The position numbers and the translations under genes were made by a program. From the NCBI GenBank assembly GCA_032719365.1, contig CM064867.1, positions 71,794,136-71,858,135 of the forward strand: a DNA stretch of 64,000 bases, given 5' to 3'. The DNA is from Prinsepia uniflora (Eukaryota > Streptophyta > Magnoliopsida > Rosales > Rosaceae). Positions 10,501-20,709 of the stretch are shown here, piece by piece. The notes beneath the pieces were generated by a model. That model was given only the letters and a program-made list of their open reading frames with translations. It ran no database searches and was not told the origin of the DNA. The first letter of the stretch is position 1. Every line of letters begins with the position of its first letter.

Positions 10501-11437
10501 CAGGAGGCGAACCATCACGTTCCCCCTGAAAGATAACTTCCGGCAAGCCCGGGCTCCGCAAAATTACTTGCTTGCTACAGCAGTCGATGAGCGATCCGTG
10601 CTCCGACAGCCAATCCATCCCTAGGATTATATCGAAGTCGTGGATATCCAGAATAATTAAGTCTGCTGGTAAATCCACATCCTCAATTCTTACCGGGCAC
10701 CTCCGAATCACCTGATTCACAAGGTACACGGTACCCATCGGGGTGCCAACACCCATTTCGCAATCTAAGGCTGATACTACACAATCAAGCAAACCAGCAC
10801 AACTCCTCGAAATAAAAAAATGTGTAGCCCCCGCATCCATTAATACACGTACAAGAAAATTAAAGATATGTAGTGTACCTGTGACCACGCCTGGAGCAGT
10901 CCTCGCCTGCTGCTGGGTCATCGCAAACACTTGGGCCCTCGGCCCTCCGTTCCGTCCGCGCCCGCGCGCGCCACGTCCAGCACCACGGTCGCCTCCCTGA
11001 CCGCGACCTCCGTTAGTGTGGGACGCCGTGCTCTGCACCACACTCGAGCCCCCAGCGTCGTTGTTTTTGGACAACTGCGGACAATCACAGGCATAGTGGC
11101 CTTCCTCTCCGCAAGCAAAACAAGTTACTGGCCTTGGCCTGCCCGAATGCCCACCAGATGCACCACTCCAAGATGAGTGCTGCCCAGAATTGTGTCCAGA
11201 TCCTCTGCCCTGAGAGCCTCCACGTCGACCCGACCAGCCACGACCCTTGAAGGATGAGGGTGCTCCCCTGTAGCTCCCTCCCCTGTTGTTCTTTCGGCCC
11301 GATGGCCCATGATGTGGGCGATCCTGACGTCGCCCCTCCCCCGAAGGTTGTCGTGATTGGTGTGCCGCCAGACTGGCCTCGACACGCACCGCTGCGTCGA
11401 CCATATCCCTCAGAGAAGCATGAGTGGTAGCAGTCAC
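7577..11437 (-). CDS. pol: E1 polyprotein: end of Gag, protease, RT, RNase H, integrase
   Basis: 1286 codons from the first in-frame codon (GTG, not a convincing start) to TAG. Residues 1-20 continue the Gag capsid region. An RG/RGG-rich basic stretch leads to a CCHC zinc knuckle (C106, C109, H114, C119). The protease motif is D-A-G at 201-203 where D-S/T-G is usual. RT spans about 370-545 with FIDD at 535-538. RNase H has D684, E721, D746 and D789. Integrase has an HHCC finger (H898, H905, C935, C938) and a D968, D1029, E1065 triad with 35 residues between the last two, then GPY at 1203-1205. The frame stops at 1286 inside the chromodomain-like tail; matching codons continue past the TAG towards the polypurine tract. 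It would make and integrate element cDNA. It is cut from gag by the break at 11434. Confidence 0.93.
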   Translation of the reverse strand: MTATTHASLRDMVDAAVRVEASLAAHQSRQPSGEGRRQDRPHHGPSGRKNNRGGSYRGAPSSFKGRGWSGRRGGSQGRGSGHNSGQHSSWSGASGGHSGRPRPVTCFACGEEGHYACDCPQLSKNNDAGGSSVVQSTASHTNGGRGQGGDRGAGRGARGRGRNGGPRAQVFAMTQQQARTAPGVVTGTLHIFNFLVRVLMDAGATHFFISRSCAGLLDCVVSALDCEMGVGTPMGTVYLVNQVIRRCPVRIEDVDLPADLIILDIHDFDIILGMDWLSEHGSLIDCCSKQVILRSPGLPEVIFQGERDGSPPEVISSLTATKLLRKGCQGYLAHVVSERVDTPVIDEIPVVCEFPDVFPEDLPGLPPSREIEFTIELLPGTRPISQAPYRMAPAELRELKTQLQELVDLGYVRPSTSPWGAPVLFVKKKEGSLRLCIDYRQLNKVTLRNQYPLPRIDDLFDQLRGAQCFSKIDLRSAYHQLRISEEDIPKTAFRTRYGHYEFLVMPFGLTNAPAAFMDLMNRVFRPYLDKFVIVFIDDILVYSRSARAHEEHLRLVLERLRQEQLYAKLSKCQFWLSSIGFLGHVISTDGICVDPQKTEAVTNWAKPTTVTEVRSFVGLAGYYRRFVEGFSKIAAPLTRLTRKGVKFIWDEQCDRSFQELKDRLTTAPVLALPDDNGEFVVFSDASLQGLGCVLMQTGKVIAYASRQLKTHELNYPTHDLELAAVVHALKIWRHYLFGATCRIYTDHQSLKYLFTQKELNMRQRRWLELLKDYDCTIEYHPGKANVVADALSRKSAGTIAHLGMVYLPLLVELRKAGVILGTDEHGALLASFHVRPVLIDRIIEAQLQDPILCIYRIEVDADGRQDFTIRDDGALVKLGRLCVPAVAELRAEILEEAHSSAYAMHPGGTKMYRTLRNHYWWPGMKKDIAEFVSKCLTCQQVKAERQRPYGAMQPLPIPEWKWDHITMDFVFKLPRTQSGVDGVWVIVDRLTKSAHFLPVQETYKPNRLAQLFVKEIIRLHGTPESIVSDRDPRFTSRFWRSLQATLGTTLRFSTAFHPQTDGQSERTIQTLEDMMRSCVLQFQDSWDTHLPLMEFAYNNSYQASIGMAPYEALYGRQCRTPICWTEVGERAAVGPEIMDLTMETVRVIKERLKVAQDRQKSYADRRIRDLEFEVGDFVFLKLSPWKGIIRFGRRGKLSPRFIGPYEIVERIGRVAYRLALPPELSRVHDVFHVSMLRMYVRDASHVLGEQPVELREDLSFEEQPVQILDRKDKVLRRKTIPLVKIL

Positions 11438-11979
11438 TCAACCTCTGGCATGAGTGGTAGAAGCCCGATGGCCCGGATCTCCCCTCGGAGTCCAAGCTCA
11501 AACCGCTGGCATTTGTCCTCCTCCGTGCTTACGAATGAGGCAGCGAACCGGGAAAGTCTCCCGAATGTTTGCTCGTAGTCTGAAACAGACATGTCACCCT
11601 GCTCCAGCCGCAGGAATTCCGCCTCCCGCGCCGCGCGAAAGGATCGCGGGTAGTACTGGTCCAGAAACCTGGAACGGAAAGCTTCCCAGGTAGTGGTATG
11701 GACAGACCACCCTGACATTTCGAGTCCATGCCACCACTGGTAGGCTCCTCCCTCCAGTAAGAAGGCCGCCAGAGTCACTCGTTCGCCCGGAGGGCAGTGC
11801 ATCACCGAGAAGATCCTCTCCCACTTGGTGATACAGTCGTGAGCATCCTCGGGGTTTGATCCCCCGCAGAAAGGAGTGGCTCCCAAACGTTGAGCCCTTT
11901 CGATGCTCGCGCATTCCATCTCTCTTTCTAGATCCTCGTCCGTTCGAGTATGCGGAATTCTCCTAGGAGGCATAACCAA
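11434..11979 (-). CDS. gag: E1 Gag, N-terminal capsid part (truncated by frame break)
   Basis: 181 codons starting MVMPPRR about 110 bp after the primer site in element sense. The motifs YQWWHGLE, FLDQYYP and the stretch AREAEFLRL...GDMSVSDYEQTF (residues about 75-145) are typical of the retrotransposon Gag family (PF03732). It forms the particle that packages element RNA. The frame ends at TGA (11434-11436) before the zinc knuckle, which lies in a different frame in the downstream ORF. The two ORFs overlap by 4 nt. Because the break is inside Gag rather than between Gag and Pol, I read it as a mutation of a single ancestral gag-pol frame. A programmed shift is less likely but not excluded. 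Confidence 0.88.
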   Translation of the reverse strand: MVMPPRRIPHTRTDEDLEREMECASIERAQRLGATPFCGGSNPEDAHDCITKWERIFSVMHCPPGERVTLAAFLLEGGAYQWWHGLEMSGWSVHTTTWEAFRSRFLDQYYPRSFRAAREAEFLRLEQGDMSVSDYEQTFGRLSRFAASFVSTEEDKCQRFELGLRGEIRAIGLLPLMPEVE

Positions 11980-12090
11980 CTGTCAAGAGGCATAGATCAG
12001 AAAACAATATTCTTAAAAGTCGAAAAGTAACTAGTACTAATCGCTAGTCTAGCATGCAGACCAATACCCTAGTACTGACCACAACCTAGT

Positions 12091-12102
12091 GCTCTGATAC
12101 CA
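12091..12102 (-). other. E1 primer binding site (initiator tRNA-Met)
   Basis: On the minus strand TGGTATCAGAGC lies 3 nt inside the right LTR. This is the complement of the 3' end of plant initiator tRNA-Met. It shows that the right LTR is the 5' LTR and that the element reads leftwards. Confidence 0.93.
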
Positions 12103-12105
12103 AGC

Positions 12106-15045
12106 TGACAAGACCCGCCCCGATCCCACAGGGACCACAAGGGGACGTGCCCTGCTCCCGTCTGACACCCAATAATTCATACCAATTTTAACCTCGAAAC
12201 ATTTAAAAGCATAAATAACCAAATTAAAGTCATACATAAAATCCGAATTAAACGAATGTCAGACAAGGGATATAATCCAAAATTACAAATTTGCGAGCAC
12301 GACTCTAAAGTAATCCTGCAGGTACACCGCCCAGCAGGGGTTCAGGTACGCAGAAGTAGATCTATGCCTCAGCCTCTGGTTCCTCCTCTACCTCAGTTTC
12401 CCGACCTGGAGGGGTTAACAAAACAGTAAGGGTGAGTGGACCGAAATTCAAGTTTATGAAATCGTTTTGATAAGTAAAACATATAATTTACCCCTCCGTT
12501 TTCCAAACATGCGTGCAACATAATTCAAAACCATAAACCATCAAATATGAACCGTAAGGCATATAATAAAACCATAACCATAATTTTAGTTGCTGCACTA
12601 TACACCCCCATCCCGACATCCCTGATGTCTGACGTCCCTGACGTCCAATAAGGTCACAATCACAAGGCTACGCGTGCCACTCGGGTCTCAATTTCCGAGT
12701 TCAATCCCCGAACCCCGTTCGGGTACAGCATCCCCGATGCTTAGCGTCATAGACGCTGGACGTTCTAGACGTCCGTGACCTCTCCGGGGTACCTCATCCG
12801 GAGGAGACAATACAATATGGAAGGATCTATACAGTGCAGTAACAAATACATTTTATTGATATCCACATGCAAACATATATATACCTAGATAGAATCCGAA
12901 CCAATCATTCAGTTTCATCGGACGGGTCTCAAACCCAAATACCGTGAAACGTGCCATAACCATATTTTCCATATCCTCAAAACCATCATTGTTTTAGCAT
13001 GTGAATAAGTATAATAAAACCAGAAAACATTTATGCACACAAGGGTTTAAGAAAATGGCCCACTCACAGTACAATCCTGCTAGAAACCGAACGTATACCC
13101 TCGTCCTGGTACAAATGTACAATCCCTGTCAAGTCCAAGTATTCGTAAAGGTCAAATTAAACCCCCAACATTCAACCATGAAAGCCTAGGTCGAAACCGA
13201 CCCAGGAAAGCCGCCCGAAAGCGCTTCCCAAGGCAATAAACCTTATTTTGACCAACTTAAGGATCTCCGATCGACCCGAAACCACCGCCATTGGATCCGG
13301 ATCGTCGAAACCTAAAGAATGGTGGTGGACCCACCAAAAACACTGTTCACACGCGCCCCCACGCGCCGGTCAACGCGGCGGTCAACGCAGGAACAGTTCC
13401 TGCTGACGTCATCGCTGACGTCACTGCTGACGTCAGCATGACGTCATGCTGACGTCATCTGACAGCTGTCAGGTCTGACATGTCAGACTCTGACAGGTGC
13501 CACGTGTCAACACCTGATTGGTCCACCACACTGATCTGTCAGACCACGTGTCAGATCTGACATGTGCCACGTGTCAGCACGGCACTGGTCCACGTCACTG
13601 ACATGTCAGTGCTGACTGTGCACTGACATGTGACACGTGTTGGCTCACGGTTGGTCCACGTCATCTGACAGACTGACAGGGTGCCACGTCAGCACCACTG
13701 TCATCAGACGGGTTGACCCGTTTTCCTGCAACTCGGGTCGATCAGACCCGCGATCGAGACCCGGTTGCCATTCCTTCATTTCTGGGTCATTTTCAGTCCT
13801 TTCAATTCCTAAATACTCGTCCTAGTCCCTAGATTGGTTCTATGAAATTAGAATTAGGTTTTAGGTCTAGGAGGTTACCTGAAACTCGACGGGAAGCTTG
13901 GTTGCCGGTTCTGGTAATCCTTTCCGGTGAGTCGACGGTTGTTCAGCCCTGGTCCTGGTTCCAAAATGGTCGTCAAGGTCACCTAGACGAGTCCTAACAA
14001 CAACTCAATGATGTCAACGTCACAACCAGGTGTTTTGAAGCCGGGAAGGAAAATGGTTACCTACGGGTTTAACGTCCGAACGCCGCCGTGTCGCCGCCGT
14101 ACACTGTCAGGGTCAGCTCCTTGCCGTCCAGTAGTCACGGTGATCACAACCGCACGTTGGTTCCAGGCCTAGATCAATGGTTGGGATGGTTTGGTGACTT
14201 GGGTTCCGCGGGTTTCCTTCACGGGTTTGGAAGGATGCCGCCGTGCAGGGTGGCCGTGGAGCGTGTGGCCGGCGTCAGGGGTGTGGCTGCTGGTTGTCTG
14301 AGGTGTGGGGTTGAGTGGTGGTGGCTGATGGGCTGGTTCCAGGGAGAAATCGCACACACGGTTAAGGGAATGAACACATGGGTGCATGAACTCATGGACT
14401 TTTAATACTGAATAGGAAAATGAATCAAGGGCCAGGATTAAATCTCAGAATGAGATCAAAGGCTGAGATCAAATCAAGGGATTTCAGATCTAAGGGCTGT
14501 AATTTAAAGCAGATTTAAATGATAATTAATCCAATAGTGGATCTGATCCAATCTAGCCAATGGGTGAGTGACACTTGTCACTCACCAGATGTCCTCCAAT
14601 CAGATTTCCTGAATTTAATATTCGACACGAAACCGAGATACGAACTTCCCGAATTCACGTTTCTGACCATAACTTCCTCGTACGAAGTCCGATTTCGGCA
14701 TGCGCCTGTCTACGGACTCAGGACGTCGAGGCCTACCCAACGGTCCTTGAGTCAACTGAAAATTAGTTGTCAAAAGAAAAGTCAACATTTTCCCCCGAGA
14801 GTCCAAATTACGGTAATGCCCCCTGAACTTCCGATAGCCATAACTTTTACCCTGATCGTCCGAATTGGACGTGCCACCTGTCTATGAACTCGTGACGTCC
14901 CGAACTACGTCACGGTCATAGGTCAAAGTCCATTTAGTTCATCAATCAAAAAGTCAACATTTGACCATACCATTCACAGGGGTAAAATCGTCAAATCACA
15001 CATTAAATTACAATATGGAAATCCTCGAATTTCCGGGGTGTTACA
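12106..15045 (-). repeat. E1 5' LTR (right copy)
   Basis: 2940 bp, nearly identical to 4526-7464. Internal landmarks are acceptor-like site 12406, donor-complementary arm 12432-12442, donor arm 13057-13069 and dyad 14563-14586. As the 5' LTR it should carry the promoter. I see no strong TATA box, and the start site is unknown. Confidence 0.95.
14563..14586. promoter_or_regulatory. E1 U3 dyad (right LTR)
   Basis: Identical to 6981-7004: arms GGTGAGTGACA / TGTCACTCACC around CT. Confidence 0.75.
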
Positions 15046-15050
15046 TTACT
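15046..15050. other. E1 target-site duplication, right copy (TTACT)
   Basis: Perfect match to 4521-4525. The next 35 bases (15051-15085) are an imperfect copy of 4491-4525, so E1 landed at the joint of a short tandem repeat. Confidence 0.95.
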
Positions 15051-18048
15051 TCTCCAATATAACTCCGATTGAGATAATTCTTTCGCTCAAATTCTCATAA
15101 TTCTGAGTTTTATTTGATTCTGCACAGTTTTCACAAAATAAATTATTTTCTCCTATTGTTTGACATTTTTTTTTTCAAAAGATAAGAGTAAACGATATAA
15201 ACGATATAAAATAATGCTCAAATAAAGACTTATCATCCATCTCACCCAAAATCCATAAACCCAAGAGCCATTCATTTTCCTTGCTACTACCTCCATTCAA
15301 CAACTTATTTCCAATTTTGGATGGGTTCATTTTAAGGTCTTTGTTGATCTCTTAGATTAGTTGAGTATACGGACTATATGTGACTTTTTGCCCAAACACC
15401 ATTATCTACATATCCACTTTCATAGATCTCTTTTTAACTACATTTCTCTTGTTATGTTTACTACTGCTAGGATTTTGATGTTGTGGATATTTGTCGTAAT
15501 GAGCTGGTTTTTATTGTTTGTAGTTTGTACTTTTATTATATTTGTAATTTTCTTAGTTGAATTTTCTTTTATCCTTTGCATTTGGGCTCGCATTTTAGGG
15601 CTGGATTAACTAAATTGTCCATGTATTGATCAAACAAAGTTAGGATTTGGTCTAATCAATTTCGGATTATGATAAAAATGAACCGAATCATCCAGGTCAT
15701 TTTCGATTCTGTTTGCTCGGCCAATTACCGAGCCCGGCCCCAACCCAACTCTAATTCAACACAGCACCAAAAAGGCAAAAATCATAAAACGTGGAAGCTC
15801 TAAAGACAATAAGAATCATATTGCCCCCAAAATATCATATTTGGTGTGTTCCTGCTGATTCTTCTGACACCAAGAATCACAGTACAAGGATGACGGTGAT
15901 CGTCATTTATATGCATGCTAGCTAATTAATTTGCTGCTTCAAACCCGGTCACGTCCTTCCACTACGTCTACCTTCTCTCCATGATCCAAATATCATCTTC
16001 AAATCTTCAATTCTTATTGATCTTTCAGCAACTTGATAACAATCTCTTGTCCGATGACTTTGCTTCATATCTTGTTCAAAACATACAAGCCACATAACTG
16101 TTATCAATTAACAGTGCAAGGTCGATCCTTCAATATGGTGACATATCGATCAGTCTATTTTTTATTTCTTCTGCTAGTTGTAATTAAAACGAAAAGATGG
16201 TTTCGTACCGTAAATGATCAATTGAAATTATCTTCAAATATATCAATAATGCCTGATATATTGTAATTTAGTAGTCGATAGTCGATACTGGCCGATCATT
16301 GTTTTTCTTTTATTAATTTATATACATTGTTAGCTTATTATCTAAGAGTATATATCGTAGGTTTAAGATATTGCAATTTAGTATTCGATAGAGGCCAATT
16401 TCTAGCATTTTTTTACACTGATGATATACCTTGGTGGATTAATTAGACTTCTAAATCAAGGTCCAATTATTACTCCAATTAACATAGTACAAAAACTACG
16501 ATTCTAGTTGGAGTTAATCTCGAGTTCGAACCTCTAATCTTCATTCAAAGGTGCATGATCGATAGCTCGGGTTTAATGCATGTATATTTTTATGTGAATG
16601 AACGTAATTTGAGATACATTGTTAGCTCATTATCTAAGAATATATGTAGGTAAGCAGGCTTAAGTTGAACTCTAAGGAGATGTACGTATTCAATTGAGAC
16701 TTCCATACAATTTAAATGTCTCTAAAAATTTAAATATCTATGTATTAAGAGTTTTAGAGAGCTTTTAAAAGTTTGATGGTTTCAATTTATACTTTTACAG
16801 GGATTTATAAAGTCATTAAAAATGGTGGTGTATCCAATCATGACCTTTCATAACTTGATAGAAATTTAAGTACTGTATTTCAAATATCAATGGATATTGT
16901 AAACTTCATTACATGAAATTTTTTATGAAGTTTGATAAACATTTTAGTGTAAATTATGCTTTAACAAAACTTATGATTTGTAGTTTTATATTTTTTTAAT
17001 AGGTTCAATAAAATTCAGGTCTCCTATCGATATCTATTATCATATATTATTCTCTATAAAAATTATAAGTATTTAAATAAAACAAATTTTACACAAATTT
17101 ATTAATTACTATTTAAAGAACAAATAAAAATTAATCAAATGAATAAAAACATGCATGATGCCTAGCAGCCCTAGTAGTCTTTCAAATATCATTAATTAGT
17201 GGAAGTTTTAGATTTTTGTAATAATTTTTGTAGTATTAGAAATATATATTTTTTTTTAATTTTAGTTGGAGAATTCTTAGCGAAAAATAATTATGATTTT
17301 ATTATAAAATTTTGAATAAAAATAAAAATATATATCAAATTATATAACTCAATATCTTTTTTTTTTTTTTTACTAAAACTCAATCCCAATATATAAAACT
17401 CAATATATATGACTCTCCAAAATTATGTCAGGTAACTCTATATAATTTGTTATTAATTCTGAAAAAATTTATGAAAAATTAATAAATCCGTAAATTTTGA
17501 TTCCTTAATTTTTTTCGTAATTATTTATATAAATTTAAATTCAATATACCCATACATTACAAGTATGTTAGAGTTGAGACCATATCATTCACACAAGCAA
17601 AGGTCACCCATGCATATCCATCCTCCACGCAGTCAAGTCCAATAAAATCCTTGCCATAATTAAACCAATTGAAACTAGACTTCCACATCGCCATTTTTGA
17701 GGAAAGATTCCATCTAAAAGGCGATTTCTATGTTTTTGCAGCAAACCTAGCTAGGACCAGCCAGAGAAAGCTGCGTACGGGTGGTGGCCGGTGGACTATT
17801 GCCCCTCACCATTATATAAGTCGCAGAATCCCGGTTATTTATCAACTATCTCTTAACTTAATGTATTTTTCGGCTAAATGTTTGAAAAAATTAGAGTGAA
17901 CGAATATAATATCCTGCCATGCATAGGGTATATTTTTCGATCCGTCCGGAAACGTTGATTTTTTAAAGCATCAAGTAAAAATTATCTAGGTAAAATTCAA
18001 ATGAATTAGAGATTATTCGAAATTGAAATAATCGATTATATATTAATT
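15051..18048. other. AT-rich spacer, no gene seen
   Basis: Mostly AT-rich, with T runs near 15165 and 17350. The stretch 17570-17890 is less AT-rich and contains 'catgcatat' and 'attatataagtcgc' (about 17810), which would pass for a promoter, but no convincing ORF follows before element A. It may be a remnant of a gene's upstream region. Nothing else is recognised. Confidence 0.4.
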
Positions 18049-18053
18049 GTTAT

Positions 18054-18472
18054 TGTTGATGTATAAAATGGACCAACTAATTTGTGAAGACCACACACAC
18101 AAGAGACACGAGATGTATGTGGTTCACCCAAATCGGGATACGTCCACGGTGTTGCTCTATTTTCATAAATGATACAAGTGTTTGTACATGATATAAGAGG
18201 CCTTGAGCCTTAAAGGAAGAGAAAGAATGTAGAGAGAAGAGAGAGCACATTTCTAGAAAGAGTGTGGAATCCTTCAAATGAGGAATGAAGCTCCCAATTT
18301 ATAGGAAATATCTAGGTTTAGGTGATGAGCCTAATAATGGGCTTTACGCATGGACCTTCTTGATGGGCCTGGTGCAGGTGGCCTTCCATGTCGCGATGGG
18401 CCTTGATGGTGGGCCGAGCTAGGTCCAAGTGATCTTCCGAGTCTAGCCTGGTTAATTGATAAGGTATCAACA
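18054..18472 (-). repeat. Element A 3' LTR (left copy)
   Basis: 419 bp ending GGTATCAACA. It matches the right LTR with scattered substitutions and short indels, including extra text near 18345-18375 absent from the right copy. The divergence is clearly greater than between the E1 LTRs, so element A is older. Confidence 0.9.
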
Positions 18473-18490
18473 GAAGTCCCCTAAGTCGTT
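18473..18490 (-). other. Element A polypurine tract
   Basis: On the minus strand AACGACTTAGGGGACTTC lies directly before the LTR start TGTTGATACC. Confidence 0.7.
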
Positions 18491-18659
18491 GACTGAGGTG
18501 GATTTCCTCGGTTGAGGACTTGTAAGTCCGGCTAATACGTGTTGACTGATTGGAGGGGTATCACCCCTTAGTTCCCCAAGTCTTGGAGTGAGGAAGTGTA
18601 CCCAGTCCGACAACTTGCACTAGTCCCCAGAATGTGGAGTAGTTGCAATGTGCCTACTT

Positions 18660-19345
18660 GCTCATCCGATCGATAGATGTTGACAGCGTTTTACTGATCG
18701 GAGCATGCTTCCCGGAGGAAGTAAACTCGTGTATCAGATCGATAGCTAGGGATAGAGGTTTCCGATTGGAGCATGCTTCCTGTAGGAAGTCGAGTAATGC
18801 GTTCGATTGGTAGCTACGGATATCGTTTGCCTATCGGAGCATGCTTCCCAGAGGAAGTCGAGTAATACGTCCGATTAGTAACTATGGATACCGGTTGTCG
18901 ATCGGTGCATACTTTCTAGAGGAAGTCGAGTAACGCGTCTGATTGGTAGATACAGATAACGTTTGCCAATCGGAGCATACTTTCCGAAGGAAGTTGAGTA
19001 ATGTGTCCTATTGGTAGCTAAGGATAACGTTTTCCGATCGAAGCATGCTTTCAGGAGGAAGTCGAGTAACGCGTCTTATTCGTAGCTACAGATAGCGTTT
19101 ATCGATCGGAGCATGCTTCCCAGAGGAAGTAAACTCGTGCATTCGGTTAGTAGCCACGTATAGCGTTTGCTGATCGGAGCATACTTCCCAGAGGAAGTCG
19201 AGTAATGCGTCTGATTGGTAGCTAGAGATAGAGTTTGCCGATTGGAGGATGCTTATTGAGGAAGTGGAGTAATGCGTCTGATCAGTAGCTATGGATAACG
19301 GTTACCAATCAGAGCATACTTCCTGGAAAAAGTCGAGTAATGCGT
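18660..19345. repeat. 68-bp tandem repeat array
   Basis: About ten copies. The marker GCATGCTT (or GCATACTT) recurs at 18703, 18771, 18839, 18907, 18975, 19043, 19111, 19179, 19247 and 19314, a period of exactly 68 bp except for a final 67. Units differ by substitutions but almost never by length. 68 is not a multiple of 3, so no repeated peptide is encoded. Confidence 0.92.
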
Positions 19346-19374
19346 AATGCGTAATGCGTATAATGCATGAGCAT

Positions 19375-19575
19375 ATGAAATGATGCTGCATGATGATGTA
19401 GATGTACCAAAATGTGATGTTGTATGCATGATGCTCATGTGCCATGAGCGATAATGTGAGCATGATGATGTATATGTGTCGAAAGGCGATGTTGTATGCA
19501 TGATGCTCATCTGCCATGAGCAATAATGTGAGCATGTTGATGCATATGTGTCGTAGGGCGATGTTGTATGCATAT
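19375..19575. repeat. 72-bp tandem repeat array
   Basis: Close to three copies. GATGTTGTATGC recurs at 19416, 19488 and 19560, a period of 72 bp. This period is a multiple of 3, which explains the repeated peptides in its ORFs. I do not regard it as coding. Confidence 0.88.
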
Positions 19576-19639
19576 ATAAAGTTTGTTGAGAATTTGATAC
19601 TTACGTGTTTTGATGCTTGTGGATGACCAAATGTCTGCT

Positions 19640-20709
19640 GAAGGGACGAGGGGTAGACCTCGTGTCAAGTGGTAGGCTGACCAAGGTAAGGTTACTAGCC
19701 AACCAAAGTGAGGGTTGATCGACCAAGGATCTATTGACGGGACGAGAGAAAAGCCGCATCAAGGTGGTAGGCCGACCAAGAAGATGTTCGACCGAGTAAA
19801 GAAGTGTTTGCCCGAGGAAGAGGGTGTCTGGTCGATGTCTCGCCGAGGAAAAGGGTATCTGGCCTATGTTTGGCCGGGGAAGAGGGTGTCTAGCCGACCA
19901 AAATGGGTGGTAGGCCGACCAAAAAGGTGTCCAGCCGACCAAAAAGGGTGCTAGGCCGACCAAGAGGGTGTTTGGCCGAGCAAGGAAGTGTCTGGCCGAG
20001 GAAGAGGGTGTATAGCCGATGAAGAGGATGTCTGGTCGAAGAAAGGGTGTCTAGCCGATGAAGAGGGGGTCTGGCCGATGTCTGGCTGAGGGAGAGGGTG
20101 AATGGCCGACCAAAAAGAGGCTAGGTCGACCAAAAGGGTGTCCAGTCGACCAAAAAGGGTGCTAGGCCGACCAAAAGGGTGTCCAGCCGACCAAAAAAGG
20201 TGCTAGGCCGACCAAGATGGTGTCCATCGGACCAAAAAGGGTGCTAGGCTGACCAAGATGGTGTCTAGCCGAGCAAAGAAGTTTCTGGCCGAGGAAGAGG
20301 GTGTCTATTCGATGTATGGCCGATGAAGAAGGGTGTCTAGCCAACCAAAAAGAGGCTAAGCCGACCAAAAGGGTGTCCGACTAACCAAAAAGGGTGTTAG
20401 GTCGACCAAGAGGGTGTCCGTCCGACCAAAAAGGGTGCTAGGCTAACCAAGAGGGTGTCCAGCCGAGGAAAGAAGTGCCTAGCTGAGGAAAAGGGATTTC
20501 TAACTGATGAATAGGGTGTTTGGCCGATGTCTTACCGAGGAAAAGGGTGTCCAGCCGACCCAAAAGGGTGCTAGGCCAACCAAAAGGGTGTCTGTTTGAA
20601 AGGGTGCAAGGCCGACCAAGAGGGTGTCCAGTCGAGCAAAGAAATGTCTGGCCGAGGAAGAAGGTGTCTAACCGAGGATAAGGGTGTCTAGCTAAGGAAG
20701 AGGGTTTCA
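19640..20709. repeat. 20-21-bp tandem repeat array, first part
   Basis: Roughly fifty degenerate units built on GGCCGACCAAAAAGGGTG with spacers such as ctag and tcca. The array continues at 23648 beyond solo LTR A, so it was one array before that insertion. The unit length is not a multiple of 3 and all long ORFs here are by-products. Confidence 0.88.
20705..20709. other. Solo LTR A target-site duplication (TTTCA)
   Basis: TTTCA before the LTR start and again at 23648-23652 after its CA. Confidence 0.93.

Larger units (their letters stand above)
4526..15045 (-). mobile_element. E1: complete Ty3/gypsy chromovirus LTR retrotransposon
   Basis: A 10.5-kb element with TG...CA LTRs of about 2.94 kb, a 5-bp TSD (TTACT), an initiator tRNA-Met type primer site beside the right LTR, a polypurine tract beside the left LTR, and gag and pol on the minus strand. 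Domain order protease, RT, RNase H, integrase is Ty3/gypsy. A GPY/F motif followed by the start of a chromodomain-type tail points to a chromovirus, probably Tekay/Del-like (inferred from motifs, not a tree). I count only about ten differences between the LTRs by eye, so it is recent. gag has a frame break and pol a late stop, so this copy is probably not autonomous as it stands. Confidence 0.95.

Noticed and set aside
17800..17899. Promoter of a gene starting near 17830
   Set aside because: A TATA-like text is present, but no ORF of substance or splice structure follows before element A.
18660..19345. Regular direct repeats as a possible CRISPR array
   Set aside because: Head-to-tail tandem repeats without unique spacers, in a plant genome, inside an LTR element.
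19601..19963. 120-codon repetitive ORF on the minus strand, and similar ORFs to 20710 and 23666-23977
   Set aside because: By-products of the 20-21-bp arrays; the unit length shifts frame every copy, so no peptide repeat is maintained.
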